A DNA stretch of 64,000 nucleotides from Pandoraea pnomenusa (GTDB lineage: Bacteria > Pseudomonadota > Gammaproteobacteria > Burkholderiales > Burkholderiaceae), in assembly GCF_000767615.3 (NCBI RefSeq), contig NZ_CP009553.3, positions 3,224,001 through 3,288,000 on the forward strand. Direction: 5' to 3'. This document shows positions 8,506 through 17,930 of this stretch, piece by piece (the first letter of the stretch is position 1; each line of letters opens with the position of its first letter). Made by a program: the position numbers and the translations under genes. The notes beneath the pieces were generated by a model. That model was not told the origin of the DNA and did no database searches. It worked only from the letters and a program-made list of their open reading frames with translations.

Positions 8506-9479
8506 GCGAGCGCAACCGTCTGCGAGGTCGCGCTCGACGAGCCTGCCGCAAGTGCGCTGACTGCACCCAATGCACGACGTGAAGCGCGCTGGAACTGACT
8601 GGCGAGTCGAATCGTCGAGAAATGCGCGTCGACGGTCTGGCCAATGTCCCGTCCATATCCCCCTGCCATGGCAATCGCCACCGGCAGCCCCCGCTCGACG
8701 CACGCCGTGAGCACCCGCCGGTCGCGTGCGATCAGACCATCGTGCGTGAGCGCGAGCCGTCCGAGCCGGTCGTTCTCCAGCGGATCGGCGCCCGCAAGAT
8801 AGATCACGAGCGTCGGGGTGAACTGCGCGAACAGGTCCGTCAACGCATGCCCCAGCGCGACGAGGTATTCGTCGTCGCCGCAGCCGTCGGGCAATGCGAC
8901 ATCCATGTCGCCGTGCGCCTTGTGAAACGGATAGTTATGCTCGCCGTGCAGCGACAGCGTGAAGACGCTCGGATCCTGCTCGAAAATCGCCGCGGTGCCA
9001 TTGCCCTGGTGCACGTCGAGATCGACGATCGCCACGCGCGTGCCTGGGCCGAGCTCGGCCTGCATGGCACGGGCCGCGACCGCGGCATCGTTGAATACAC
9101 AAAAGCCCTCGCCGTGATCGGAATAGGCGTGATGCGTACCCCCAGCGAGATTGACGGCAACACCGTCGACGAGCGCCGCCCGACACGCCGCCACCGTGGC
9201 CCCCGCTGACCGACGCGAACGCTCCACCATCTGTAGCGACCACGGAAACCCGATTTCGCGCTGTTCTTTCGGACTCAGCGCGCCCGAGCTAACGCGGCCA
9301 ACGTAGTCCGAGGCATGGACGCGGCCGAGCATCGCATCATCGGCCGGCAGGGCCTCGACGAGCATGACCTGGGGCAGCTCTCGCGCCACACGTTCGCGCA
9401 GGCGCGCGTACTTCTCCATGGGAAACCGATGCCCGGGAGGCAGCGGCAAGACGAAATGGTCGCTGTAAAACGCTTGCAT
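8502..9479 (-). CDS. Histone-deacetylase-superfamily (acetoin-utilisation type) hydrolase
   Basis: 325-residue zinc amidohydrolase of the HDAC/AcuC superfamily. The catalytic His pair is THH (116-117); zinc ligands are D155 and H157 in DLDVHQGNG, and D232 in AGADP. Bacterial members deacetylate acetylpolyamines, acetyl-lysine or related substrates in the cytoplasm. The start is the ATG at 9479 (MQAFYSDHF), which matches the family N-terminus; an open frame extending to 9671 adds a non-homologous segment. It heads a probable three-gene unit with the EamA exporter (four-base overlap) and the nitroreductase. Confidence 0.92.
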   Translation of the reverse strand: MQAFYSDHFVLPLPPGHRFPMEKYARLRERVARELPQVMLVEALPADDAMLGRVHASDYVGRVSSGALSPKEQREIGFPWSLQMVERSRRSAGATVAACRAALVDGVAVNLAGGTHHAYSDHGEGFCVFNDAAVAARAMQAELGPGTRVAIVDLDVHQGNGTAAIFEQDPSVFTLSLHGEHNYPFHKAHGDMDVALPDGCGDDEYLVALGHALTDLFAQFTPTLVIYLAGADPLENDRLGRLALTHDGLIARDRRVLTACVERGLPVAIAMAGGYGRDIGQTVDAHFSTIRLASQFQRASRRALGAVSALAAGSSSATSQTVALA

Positions 9480-9772
9480 CGACGCGGATGGCCGGCGGGT
9501 GCGGCACGCTAAAAGGCGTTGAACGACGTCGGCAACGGCGAACGGCGCTCGCGGGAGCCCCCATCGGGTGTCCACCGCACGGCAAGCGCCCGTTCCGCCA
9601 GTGCCGGAACTCGTCGATAGTACCATCGCCCGGGACGGTGCGCCGGGCGCCACAACGGTGCAAAGCCGCACCAGTCAAGGCGTGCGAGGCGTCTCCCTGC
9701 CTTCGCCGCAACGCGAGGTGATATGCGCGCCACGGGATCCCAAGTTGCTGATTTTGTAAGTCTTTGTTGAAT

Positions 9773-9787
9773 TTGTGCGCCGCACAA
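9773..9787. promoter_or_regulatory. Palindromic operator 1 upstream of phaP
   Basis: A perfect 6-3-6 inverted repeat, TTGTGC-GCC-GCACAA, lies just upstream of the phaP -35 box. The same palindrome with a different central triplet occurs at 9828-9842. In PHB-producing betaproteobacteria the phasin gene is repressed by PhaR, so these are candidate PhaR sites; the protein is inferred. Confidence 0.65.
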
Positions 9788-9794
9788 AAAAGAC

Positions 9795-9822
9795 TTGACA
9801 GCCACGGGAAAATCTCTAAACT
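9795..9822 (+). promoter_or_regulatory. Sigma-70 promoter of phaP
   Basis: Consensus -35 TTGACA (9795-9800) and -10 TAAACT (9817-9822) with a 16-base spacer. The promoter lies between two copies of a TTGTGC-N3-GCACAA palindrome, so a bound repressor would cover both its upstream edge and the transcription start. Confidence 0.8.
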
Positions 9823-9827
9823 TGCAT

Positions 9828-9842
9828 TTGTGCGATGCACAA
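9828..9842. promoter_or_regulatory. Palindromic operator 2 at the phaP transcription start
   Basis: A perfect inverted repeat, TTGTGC-GAT-GCACAA, overlaps the expected transcription start (about 6-8 bases after the -10 box). Its centre is 55 bp from that of operator 1, close to five helical turns, a spacing that would allow two dimers on one DNA face. The rest of the 9480-9961 intergenic stretch holds only the 120-base phaP leader and nothing else I can recognise. Confidence 0.65.
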
Positions 9843-9961
9843 AAAGAGATCGCACCCATTTTGAGAAGGCCCCAACCGTGTTTTCACCGAGATAAGGTGA
9901 GAACCATCCAGCGAACACGGAGTGGGTCGATACGTTGTGTATGACACCCTAGGAGAACGCC

Positions 9962-10522
9962 ATGTCGTTTCTGACCCCCGAACAATTCGCTGCCGCGCAC
10001 AAAGCCAACCTCGAAACCCTGTTTGGCCTGACCAACAAGGCCTTTGAAGGCGTTGAGAAGCTGGTCGAGCTGAACCTGCAAGCCGTCAAGGCATCGCTGG
10101 CCGAATCCGCCTCGACCGCACAGAAGGCTTTCGCCGTGAAGGACGCTCAGGAGCTGCTCGCCCTGCAAGCCAATCTCGTTCAGCCGGCGGCCGAAAAGGC
10201 GCTCGCGTATGGCCGTCACCTGTATGAAATCGCTTCGTCGACGCAAGCCGAAGTGACCAAGGTGGCGGAAGCCCAACTGGCCGAAGGCTCGCACAACATG
10301 CAAGCGCTGTTCGACAATCTGGCCAAGAACGCTCCGGCCGGTTCGGAGTCGGCGGTGGCACTGGCCAAGTCGGCCCTGTCCGCTGCCAACAGCGCGTTCG
10401 ACAGCGTCCAGAAGGCAACCAAGCAAGCCGTGGAAATCGCCGAAACGAACTTCGCCGCTGCGACCAACGTCGCATCGAAGGCTGCGGCTCAGGCGTCGCG
10501 CGCCGCCAGCGCCAAGAAGTAA
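9962..10522 (+). CDS. phaP: Phasin (PHB granule-associated protein)
   Basis: 186-residue amphipathic helical protein of the phasin 2 family. It begins [20 protein letters not shown] and continues with long Ala/Glu/Lys/Gln-rich helices, ending in an Ala/Lys-rich tail typical of phasins. Such proteins coat polyhydroxybutyrate granules and control their number and size. A strong GGAGAA ribosome-binding site precedes the ATG. Expression is probably repressed by a PhaR-like protein at the two palindromes around its promoter. Two terminators follow. No PHB synthase gene is in the window, which is common since phaP paralogues are often unlinked. Confidence 0.95.
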   Translation: MSFLTPEQFAAAHKANLETLFGLTNKAFEGVEKLVELNLQAVKASLAESASTAQKAFAVKDAQELLALQANLVQPAAEKALAYGRHLYEIASSTQAEVTKVAEAQLAEGSHNMQALFDNLAKNAPAGSESAVALAKSALSAANSAFDSVQKATKQAVEIAETNFAAATNVASKAAAQASRAASAKK

Positions 10523-10633
10523 TCTCGGCGAGTCTTTGGCATTGCTTTACGAGGGACGCTTGAAAATTCGTCGCCGCACCCCAAACTGATGTGGCGACAC
10601 CAGTTGTCTCCTCGGTACCAAGGGTACCTTTCG

Positions 10634-10661
10634 AACCCGGCACTCGCCGGGTTTTCTTTTT
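10634..10661 (+). terminator. Intrinsic terminator after phaP
   Basis: The stem CCCGGC/GCCGGG, loop ACTC, is followed by a T-rich tract (TTTTCTTTTT). It lies about 110 bases after the phaP stop codon. Downstream of it, two diverged TTGTGCG half-palindromes (about 10656-10680 and 10697-10709) lie in inverted orientation. Confidence 0.85.
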
Positions 10662-10708
10662 GTGCGGTGCGAATTGTGCGCCACTGCGGAGCATCGACGC
10701 CGCACAAA

Positions 10709-10744
10709 AGAAAACCGCCATTCGGAGTCCGAACGGCGGTTTTT
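10709..10744. terminator. Bidirectional terminator between phaP and lpdA
   Basis: The inverted repeat ACCGCCATTCGG/CCGAACGGCGGT is flanked by AAAA on the left and TTTT on the right. It can terminate read-through from phaP (plus) and the pdh operon ending at lpdA (minus). Confidence 0.85.
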
Positions 10745-10851
10745 CACTTTGGCGATCGATGCGGCAGGGAGCACCCCTGGCGACCCTGCCGCACCGTGCT
10801 ACGCCCTATCGCGCCGACGCGGCAAACGTGGCAAACGCGATCAACGTTGCC

Positions 10852-12630
10852 TCACTTCTTGCGAGCAGGCGGCACATCGGTGCACACCCCTTCATAGATC
10901 TCCGCGGCCATGCCGACCGATTCGGCCAGCGTCGGATGCGGATGGATCGTCTTGCCGATGTCGACCGCGTCGGCGCCCATCTCGACCGCCAGGCAAAGCT
11001 CGCCGATCAGATCGCCCGCATGGGTGCCGACGATCGCGCCGCCAACGATGCGATGGGTTTCTTCGTCGAACAGCACCTTGGTGAAGCCCTCGTCGCGGCC
11101 GTTCGCGATCGCGCGGCCCGACGCCGCCCACGGGAACACGGCCTTGCCGTACTTCACACCTTCGGCTTTCAACTGATCCTCGGTCTTGCCAGCCCAGGCC
11201 ACTTCCGGATCGGTGTACGCGACCGAGGGAATCTGGATCGCATCGAAGTAAGCCTTCTCACCCGCTGCCGCCTCGGCAGCCACGTGCGCCTCATGCACCG
11301 CCTTGTGCGCGAGCATCGGCTGGCCGACGATATCGCCGATGGCGAAAATGTTCGGCACGTTGGTGCGCATTTGCTTGTCGACGGAAATGAACCCGCGATC
11401 GCCCACCGCCACGCCCGCCTTCTCCGCGCCGATCTTCTTGCCGTTCGGGCTGCGGCCCACCGCGACGAGCACGAGGTCGTAGCGTTGCGGCTCGGCCGGT
11501 GCGGATTCGCCTTCGAATTTCACATAAATGCCGTCGGGCTTGGCTTCGGCACCCACGGTCTTGGTCTTGAGCATGACGCGACCGAAGCGCTTGGCGTTCA
11601 TTTTCTCCCAGACCTTGACGAGATCGCGGTCCGCGCCCTGCATCAGGCCATCGAGCATTTCGACGACGTCGATTTCGGCACCCAGCGCGCTGTACACCGT
11701 CGCCATCTCGAGACCGATGATGCCACCGCCGATCACCAGCATCTTCTTCGGCATCTGGCGCAACTCCAGCGCACCGGTCGAATCGACGATGCGCGGGTCT
11801 TCCGGCAGGAACGGCAGCTTGACGGCTTGTGAGCCAGCCGCAATGATCGCCTGCGCGAACTTCACCACGCGCTTGTTGCCCTCGCCGTCCACGACTTCGA
11901 TGTGATTCGGGTCGAGGAAGGTGCCCACGCCGCGCACGACTTCGACCTTGCGCATCTTGGCCATGCCCGCCAGGCCGCCGGTGAGTTTGCCGACCACGCT
12001 TTCCTTGTAGCTGCGCAGCTTGTCGAGGTCGATCTCGGGCTTCGCAAACGAGATACCGTGATGCCCAAGCGATTGCGCCTCTTCAAGCACGGCGGCCGTG
12101 TGAAGCAGCGCCTTCGACGGAATACACCCCACGTTCAGACACACGCCGCCGAGCGTCGCGTAGCGCTCGATCAGCACGGTCTTGCGCCCCAGATCGGCAC
12201 TGCGGAAGGCGGCCGAGTACCCGCCCGGTCCTGCGCCGAGCACGACCACGTCGCACTCGGTGTCGGCGCCACCGGCATGCGTGGCCGCGGCCGGTGCGGG
12301 TGCGCTCGATGCGGCTGGCGCTGCCGGCGCTGCCTGGGCCGTTTGCGGCGCGGGCGCAGCGGCGGCCGGCGCAGAGGCCGTTGCGACACCCGCGTCGTCG
12401 GCTTCGACGAGCGCGATCAGCGTGCCCTGGCTGGCCTTGTCACCAACCTTGATCTTCACTTCCTTGACGGTGCCCGCCACTTCGGACGGCACTTCCATGG
12501 ACGCCTTGTCCGATTCCAGCGTGATGAGCGACGCATCCTTGGCGATCTTGTCGCCGGGCTTGATCATCACTTCGATGACATCCACGCCCTCTGCGCCGAT
12601 ATCCGGCACCTTGACTTCAATGAGACTCAT
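10852..12630 (-). CDS. lpdA: Dihydrolipoyl dehydrogenase (E3) with N-terminal lipoyl domain
   Basis: 592-residue E3 of the pyruvate dehydrogenase complex; it reoxidises dihydrolipoamide and reduces NAD+. Residues 1-80 form a lipoyl domain with the modified Lys at 42 ([10 protein letters not shown]). An Ala/Pro linker follows (about 83-122), then the FAD domain (GAGPGGYSA, about 132), the redox disulfide C164/C169 in [13 protein letters not shown], an NAD-binding domain (GGGIIGLE), and the C-terminal interface with HPHPT. An E3 with its own lipoyl domain is known in Neisseria and Burkholderiales. It is the last gene of the pdh operon, 20 bases after the BPH gene. Confidence 0.96.
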   Translation of the reverse strand: MSLIEVKVPDIGAEGVDVIEVMIKPGDKIAKDASLITLESDKASMEVPSEVAGTVKEVKIKVGDKASQGTLIALVEADDAGVATASAPAAAAPAPQTAQAAPAAPAASSAPAPAAATHAGGADTECDVVVLGAGPGGYSAAFRSADLGRKTVLIERYATLGGVCLNVGCIPSKALLHTAAVLEEAQSLGHHGISFAKPEIDLDKLRSYKESVVGKLTGGLAGMAKMRKVEVVRGVGTFLDPNHIEVVDGEGNKRVVKFAQAIIAAGSQAVKLPFLPEDPRIVDSTGALELRQMPKKMLVIGGGIIGLEMATVYSALGAEIDVVEMLDGLMQGADRDLVKVWEKMNAKRFGRVMLKTKTVGAEAKPDGIYVKFEGESAPAEPQRYDLVLVAVGRSPNGKKIGAEKAGVAVGDRGFISVDKQMRTNVPNIFAIGDIVGQPMLAHKAVHEAHVAAEAAAGEKAYFDAIQIPSVAYTDPEVAWAGKTEDQLKAEGVKYGKAVFPWAASGRAIANGRDEGFTKVLFDEETHRIVGGAIVGTHAGDLIGELCLAVEMGADAVDIGKTIHPHPTLAESVGMAAEIYEGVCTDVPPARKK

Positions 12631-12650
12631 GCGGGGTCTCCCTGTCGCAT

Positions 12651-13232
12651 TTATGACTTGATGGTGGTATCGATCGGAAACGCATGCACCTGAAACGGGC
12701 CGGCCGAGCTCTTGTCGAACTCGGCCCCCGCCTTCACGCCCGCTTCGGCGATGGCGCTAGCGCTCAGATCCTGGTCGTAGAGGGCGTACATCGCACCGAG
12801 CGCGAAGTTGCGCCCCGAGCCGATCCCCCAGAACCGATCGAAAACAAACACTTCCCGATAGGAATAGATCCCGTAGATACCCGTCGGATTCGCGACCACA
12901 CAAGTGATCTGCGACGATTCGTACGGATCGTCTTCCTCTTCCTTGGTGTTGAGGAAATACTCTTCCTTGAGCTTCTGGTGGACGCGACAGAACGTGCGGA
13001 ACACTTCGTCACGCGTGTGCAGACGGCACTCATCCGCCATGCCGGAGAGAATGGCGCGCATGACCGGAAAGTGCGCGGTCGTGCCGGCCAGTCCGATATA
13101 CGAGTCGCCGACGAGAAACACCTTGCGATTCTCTTCGTACGTTTGCGACAGCCGCGTATCGCCGAACGTGACGAGCGAATCGGCGGCAATGGCGATCTCG
13201 CCGGCCTTCCTGACGACTACCACGGTGGTCAT
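12651..13232 (-). CDS. Proteasome-like Ntn hydrolase (BPH type)
   Basis: 193-residue Ntn-hydrolase of the HslV/proteasome beta fold. After Met removal the N-terminus is [17 protein letters not shown], giving a candidate nucleophile Thr1, Asp17 at the canonical spacing, a Lys at 36 (ENRKVF), and [12 protein letters not shown] for the late Gly/Ser loop. It differs from HslV by an acidic insertion (NTKEEEDD, near 96) and has no HslU beside it. It fits the betaproteobacterial proteasome homologue (BPH), reported to form double heptameric rings without a dedicated unfoldase. GGAGGGGCAGC precedes the ATG. Its position between aceF and lpdA implies co-transcription with pyruvate dehydrogenase. The BPH assignment is from memory of the family and is moderately sure; the fold is surer. 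Confidence 0.82.
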   Translation of the reverse strand: MTTVVVVRKAGEIAIAADSLVTFGDTRLSQTYEENRKVFLVGDSYIGLAGTTAHFPVMRAILSGMADECRLHTRDEVFRTFCRVHQKLKEEYFLNTKEEEDDPYESSQITCVVANPTGIYGIYSYREVFVFDRFWGIGSGRNFALGAMYALYDQDLSASAIAEAGVKAGAEFDKSSAGPFQVHAFPIDTTIKS

Positions 13233-13315
13233 GCTGCCCCTCCCCCGTCCAGATCCAGAAACTTGTCCGCGCCGCCGCCGGCATTGCGCTCACGCGCGGC
13301 CGGCGGCGATTGCCA

Positions 13316-15028
13316 TCACAGCATTGCGCGGCGGAAGTCAGCCAACAGTTGACCCAGGTAGGCATTGAAGCGCGCGGCCTCGGCGCCGTCGATCACGCGG
13401 TGATCGTACGACAGCGACAGCGGCAGCGTCAGTTGCGGCACGAACTGCTGCTTGCTTTCGTCCCACACCGGCTTCTGATACGAACGGGACAGGCCGAGAA
13501 TGGCCACTTCCGGCGCGTTGATGATCGGCGTGAAGGTCGTCCCGCCGATACCGCCCAGCGACGAAATCGAGAAGCATCCGCCCTGCATCTGGTCCGGCTT
13601 GAGCTTGCCTTCGCGGGCGAGCTTGGCCAGTTCCGACGTTTCGCGAGCGATCTCGAACACGCCCTTCTTGTCGGCGTCGCGCACGACCGGCACCACGAGG
13701 CCGTTCGGGGTGTCAGCGGCGAAGCCGATGTGGAAATACTGCTTGAAGACGAGGTTGTCGCCGTCGAGGCTGGCGTTGAACGTCGGGAACTTCTTCAGGG
13801 CCAGCACGCAGGCCTTGATCACGAACGCAAGCATCGTCACCTTGATGCCGGCCTTTTCGTTTTCCTTGTTCAGTTGAACACGGAAGGCCTCGAGCTCGCC
13901 AATATCCGCTTCGTCGTTGTTCGTGACGTGCGGAATCATGACCCAGTTGCGGTGCAGATTGGCGCCGGAAATCTTCTTGATGCGCGAGATTGCCTTGGGC
14001 TCGACCGGGCCGAACTTGGAGAAGTCGACCTTCGGCCACGGCAGCAGATTCAGTTCGCCACCACCGGCCGGGGTCCCAACCGCCGCAGCCGGACGATTGC
14101 CGGCAAGCGCTGCCTTCACGAAGTTGCGAACGTCGTCGATGACGATACGTCCCTTCGGACCGGTGCCCTTCACTTGCGTAACATCCACGCCCAGTTCGCG
14201 GGCGAATTTGCGCACCGACGGGCTGGCATGGCTGATCGGTTGACCGCTCTGGGCCACGGCGGGCGCAACAGGTGCGGCGGCAGCGGGGGCCTGCTGGGGC
14301 GCCGGCGCGGGCGCCTGTGCTGCGGGCGCCTGTGCTGCGGGCGCCTGTGCTGCGGGCGCCTGCACTGCGGGAGCCGGCGCGGGTGCAGGTGCAGCGGCCT
14401 TGGCCGGGGCAGCAGCGCCTTCGAGCACGACGATCGACGTGCCTTCCGAAACCTTGTCGCCCACCTTGACCTTCACTTCCTTGACAACGCCAGCCGCCGG
14501 GCTCGGTACGTCCATCGACGCCTTGTCCGACTCCAGCGTGATCAGCGATTGCTCGGCCGTCACGGTGTCGCCCACCTTGACGAGCAATTCGATCACGGGC
14601 ACGTCGTCGTAGCCGCCGATATCCGGCACCTTCACATCGATCGTGCTTGTGCCCCCGGCGACCGGTGCGGAGGCCGGGGCCGGGGCCGCGGCGGGTGCAG
14701 ACGGCGCGGCGGCCGTCGTCGCAGGCGCCTGAGGCGCTGCAGCCGGTGCGGGCGCCGCGGCACCGTTGGCTTGCGCACCCGAGCCGTTTGCGGTCTCGAG
14801 CGTCAGAATGAGGGAACCCTCGGATACCTCATCGCCGACTTTCAGGCTCATCGCCTTGATGACACCGGCGGCCGGACTCGGCACATCCATCGTGGCCTTG
14901 TCCGATTCCAGGGTGATCAGGGCCTGCTCGGCATCGATCTTGTCGCCCGCCTTGACCAGCACGTCGATGACGGGCAAGTCCTTGAAGTCACCGATATCCG
15001 GGACTTTCACTTCGATCACTTGACTCAT
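13316..15028 (-). CDS. aceF: Pyruvate dehydrogenase E2, dihydrolipoamide acetyltransferase
   Basis: 570-residue E2 core of the pyruvate dehydrogenase complex. Two lipoyl domains carry modifiable Lys44 and Lys169 (both in ESDKAxMDVP). Ala/Pro-rich swinging linkers separate them and precede the peripheral-subunit-binding domain (about 267-305, ASPSVRKFARELGVD). The acetyltransferase core contains the catalytic DHRVIDG near the C-terminus. The start at 15028 ([13 protein letters not shown]) has GAGGAG upstream and the family N-terminus; an open frame to 15061 is rejected. In the 97-base gap from aceE a GC-rich hairpin (about 15073-15102) lacks a T tract and may be an mRNA-stability element. Confidence 0.97.
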   Translation of the reverse strand: MSQVIEVKVPDIGDFKDLPVIDVLVKAGDKIDAEQALITLESDKATMDVPSPAAGVIKAMSLKVGDEVSEGSLILTLETANGSGAQANGAAAPAPAAAPQAPATTAAAPSAPAAAPAPASAPVAGGTSTIDVKVPDIGGYDDVPVIELLVKVGDTVTAEQSLITLESDKASMDVPSPAAGVVKEVKVKVGDKVSEGTSIVVLEGAAAPAKAAAPAPAPAPAVQAPAAQAPAAQAPAAQAPAPAPQQAPAAAAPVAPAVAQSGQPISHASPSVRKFARELGVDVTQVKGTGPKGRIVIDDVRNFVKAALAGNRPAAAVGTPAGGGELNLLPWPKVDFSKFGPVEPKAISRIKKISGANLHRNWVMIPHVTNNDEADIGELEAFRVQLNKENEKAGIKVTMLAFVIKACVLALKKFPTFNASLDGDNLVFKQYFHIGFAADTPNGLVVPVVRDADKKGVFEIARETSELAKLAREGKLKPDQMQGGCFSISSLGGIGGTTFTPIINAPEVAILGLSRSYQKPVWDESKQQFVPQLTLPLSLSYDHRVIDGAEAARFNAYLGQLLADFRRAML

Positions 15029-15125
15029 TTTCCACAGTCTCCTCGAGGCTGCGCTTGGCACACAGCGCGCGAGCGCCGGCCGCTGGGGGGCGGCCGGTGC
15101 GCATGCACACCGTGCGAAGCGGCCT

Positions 15126-17813
15126 TTAGACGGTCATCGGGTTGGGTTTGTTCGGATCCAGGTTGTACTTGGCAATCGCTTCGGCGACCTTGCTCGCCGG
15201 CAGCGTGCCTTCGTCGGCCAGTGCCTTGAGGGCAGCGACCGTGACCCAGTTACGATCCACCTCGAAGAAGTGACGCAGCTTCTCGCGCGTGTCCGAGCGG
15301 CCGTAACCGTCGGTACCGAGCACCACATAGCGCCCGCGTACGAACGGACGGATCTGATCGGCGTACGTACGGATATAGTCGGTCGATGCGATGACCGGAC
15401 CACGCGTGTCATTCAGGCACTTCTCGACATGCGACAGACGCGCCGTCTCGGTCGGGTGCAGGAGGTTGTAACGTGCCACGTCGTTGCCTTCGCGGGCCAG
15501 TTCGGTGAAGCTCGGGCAGCTCCACAGATCCGATTCGACACCCCAGTCGTTCCTGAGCATCTCGGCGGCGGCAATGACCTCATTGAAGATCGTGCCCGAC
15601 CCCAGCAGTTGCACCCGCGGCGCCTTGCCGTTGTCCGCGCCACGGCGGAACGCGTACATACCCTTGAGGATGTCCTTTTCCACGCCTTCCGGCATGGCCG
15701 GATGCGGGTAGTTCTCGTTCATCACGGTCAGGTAGTAATACACGTCTTCCTGATCCTGCACCATGCGGCGCAGACCGTCCTGAACGATCACGGCGAGTTC
15801 GTAGGCGAACGTCGGATCGTACGGCAGGCAGTTCGGAATCGACGACGCCCACAGCAGCGAGTGACCGTCTTCGTGCTGGAGACCTTCGCCGTTGAGCGTC
15901 GTGCGACCAGCCGTGCCGCCAACCAGGAAGCCGCGTGCACGCATGTCGCCCGCTGCCCAGGCCAGATCGCCGATGCGCTGGAAGCCGAACATCGAGTAGA
16001 AGATGTAGAACGGGATCATCGTCTCGCCATGCGTCGAGTACGACGTCGCAGCGGCGATCCAGTCGCACATGCCGCCCGCTTCGTTGATGCCTTCCTGGAG
16101 AATCTGACCGCTTTCCGATTCCTTGTAGAACATGAGCTGGTCGTGATCCTGCGGAATGTAGCGCTGACCAGCCTGGCTCCAGATGCCGATCTGGCGGAAC
16201 AGACCTTCCATCCCGAAGGTGCGCGACTCGTCCGGCACGATCGGTACGATGCGCTGGCCGAGCGCCTTGTCCTTGAGCAGCACGTTGAGAATACGCACGA
16301 ACGCCATCGTCGTCGAAATCTCACGGCCTTCTGCCGTCGCCTTGAGCAGCGCGTCGAACGCTGCCAGCGCGGGCACCGGCAACGAAGCCGCCTTGGTACG
16401 GCGCTGCGGCAGGTAGCCGCCCAGTTCCATGCGGCGAGCGCGCATGTACTCGAGTTCCTTCGAGCCTTCCTCGAACTTCAGGTAGGGCACTTCAGCGATC
16501 TGATCGTCCGGAATCGGGAGCTTGAACTGATCGCGGAACTTCTTGAGCGACTCCACCGGCATCTTCTTCTGCTGGTGGGTGATGTTCATGGCCTGACCGG
16601 CCTCGCCCATGCCATAACCCTTGATCGTCTTGGCCAGGATGACGGTCGGTTGCCCCTTGTGCTGCGTGGCGGCCTGGTACGCGGCGTAGATCTTGTGCGG
16701 ATCGTGACCGCCGCGGTTGAGCGCCCAGATGTCCTCGTCGGAATAATCGGCGACCATCGCCTTGAGTTCCGGCGTGTTGAAGAAATGCTCGCGCACGTAG
16801 GCGCCGTCCTTCGACTTGTAGGTCTGATACTCGCCGTCCACGCACTCCATCATGCGCTTCATCAGCAGGCCGTTCTTGTCGCGAGCCAGCAGCGGATCCC
16901 AGCGGCTACCCCAGATCACCTTGATGACGTTCCAGCCTGCGCCGCGGAACTCCGACTCGAGTTCCTGGATGATCTTGCCGTTGCCGCGCACCGGACCATC
17001 CAGGCGCTGCAGGTTGCAGTTGATCACGAAAACGAGGTTGTCGAGCTGCTCGCGGCCGGCCATGCCGATGGCGCCCAGCGATTCCGGCTCGTCCGTCTCT
17101 CCATCGCCGAGGAAGGCCCAGACCTTACGGCCCTCGGTCTTCACGATATTGCGCGACTCCAGGTACTTCATGAAGCGTGCCTGGTAGATCGCCATGATCG
17201 GGCCGAGGCCCATCGACACGGTCGGGAACTGCCAGAAATCCGGCATCAGCCAGGGGTGCGGATACGACGACAGACCGCCGCCATCGACTTCCTGGCGGAA
17301 ATTGTCGAGCTGCGGCATGTCGAGTCGGCCCAGCAGGAAAGCCCGGCTGTACACGCCCGGCGACGAGTGGCCCTGCACGAAAACCAGGTCACCGCCATGC
17401 TTGTCGGAAGGTGCATGCCAGAAGTGGTTGAAACCGACGTCGTACAGCGTGGCGGCCGAGGCGAACGATGCGATGTGGCCGCCCACGTTCGTGTCCTTGC
17501 CGGCGCGCAGCACCATCGCGATCGCGTTCCAGCGGGTGTACGAGCGGATCTTGTGCTCGACGTCCTGATCGCCAGGAATGCGGGCCTGCTGATCGACCGG
17601 GATGGTATTGATATAGGGGGTGTTGGCCGAGAACGGGTGGTGCTCGCCGTTGATGCGGGCGAATTCGATCAGCTTCTCGAGCAGGTAGTGGGCGCGCCCA
17701 GGTCCTTCGGCCGCCAGCACGCCTTCGAGCGATGCCAGCCATTCTTGCGTTTCTTGGGGATCGGCGTCCGCAGGGGATACGATCTTCAGGGCTTCTTCAG
17801 GTACGGCGGACAT
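15126..17813 (-). CDS. aceE: Pyruvate dehydrogenase E1 (homodimeric)
   Basis: 895-residue thiamine-diphosphate enzyme that decarboxylates pyruvate and acetylates the E2 lipoyl groups. The ThDP/Mg motif runs from GDGET (236-240) to NCNLQ (265-269); the homodimeric AceE length and start (EALKIVSPADADPQETQEW) are typical. AAGGAG lies six bases before the ATG. It is the promoter-proximal gene of aceE-aceF-BPH-lpdA, with a sigma-70 promoter at 17899-17928 and an inverted repeat just upstream of the -35 box. A sensor kinase gene reads divergently. There are no anomalies in composition or length. Confidence 0.97.
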   Translation of the reverse strand: MSAVPEEALKIVSPADADPQETQEWLASLEGVLAAEGPGRAHYLLEKLIEFARINGEHHPFSANTPYINTIPVDQQARIPGDQDVEHKIRSYTRWNAIAMVLRAGKDTNVGGHIASFASAATLYDVGFNHFWHAPSDKHGGDLVFVQGHSSPGVYSRAFLLGRLDMPQLDNFRQEVDGGGLSSYPHPWLMPDFWQFPTVSMGLGPIMAIYQARFMKYLESRNIVKTEGRKVWAFLGDGETDEPESLGAIGMAGREQLDNLVFVINCNLQRLDGPVRGNGKIIQELESEFRGAGWNVIKVIWGSRWDPLLARDKNGLLMKRMMECVDGEYQTYKSKDGAYVREHFFNTPELKAMVADYSDEDIWALNRGGHDPHKIYAAYQAATQHKGQPTVILAKTIKGYGMGEAGQAMNITHQQKKMPVESLKKFRDQFKLPIPDDQIAEVPYLKFEEGSKELEYMRARRMELGGYLPQRRTKAASLPVPALAAFDALLKATAEGREISTTMAFVRILNVLLKDKALGQRIVPIVPDESRTFGMEGLFRQIGIWSQAGQRYIPQDHDQLMFYKESESGQILQEGINEAGGMCDWIAAATSYSTHGETMIPFYIFYSMFGFQRIGDLAWAAGDMRARGFLVGGTAGRTTLNGEGLQHEDGHSLLWASSIPNCLPYDPTFAYELAVIVQDGLRRMVQDQEDVYYYLTVMNENYPHPAMPEGVEKDILKGMYAFRRGADNGKAPRVQLLGSGTIFNEVIAAAEMLRNDWGVESDLWSCPSFTELAREGNDVARYNLLHPTETARLSHVEKCLNDTRGPVIASTDYIRTYADQIRPFVRGRYVVLGTDGYGRSDTREKLRHFFEVDRNWVTVAALKALADEGTLPASKVAEAIAKYNLDPNKPNPMTV

Positions 17814-17898
17814 GGCGTCTCCTTGTCTGTCGTTAGCGGGTTGGCGTAATGGTCGATACCCGCTTCATGGACGGGCCCACCGGCATTTTTACCGGGGC

Positions 17899-17928
17899 AT
17901 TGTACGAAGGATATTCCCGCATTCGCAA
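17899..17928 (-). promoter_or_regulatory. Sigma-70 promoter of the pdh operon
   Basis: On the minus strand the -35 TTGCGA (17923-17928) and the -10 TACAAT (17899-17904) are separated by 18 bases. Transcription would start near 17892, giving a leader of roughly 80 bases before aceE. Confidence 0.72.
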
Positions 17929-17930
17929 GC

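Noticed and set aside
6412..8598. 728-codon plus-strand open frame
   Set aside because: Antisense to the nitroreductase and EamA genes; composition (His/Arg/Gln-rich) is that of a shadow frame.
15073..15102. Terminator between aceE and aceF
   Set aside because: A strong GC hairpin is present but no T tract follows it on the minus strand, so it is noted only as a possible mRNA structure.
15270..17849. 859-codon plus-strand open frame opposite aceE
   Set aside because: Antisense shadow of aceE in GC-rich DNA; no ribosome-binding site or domain.
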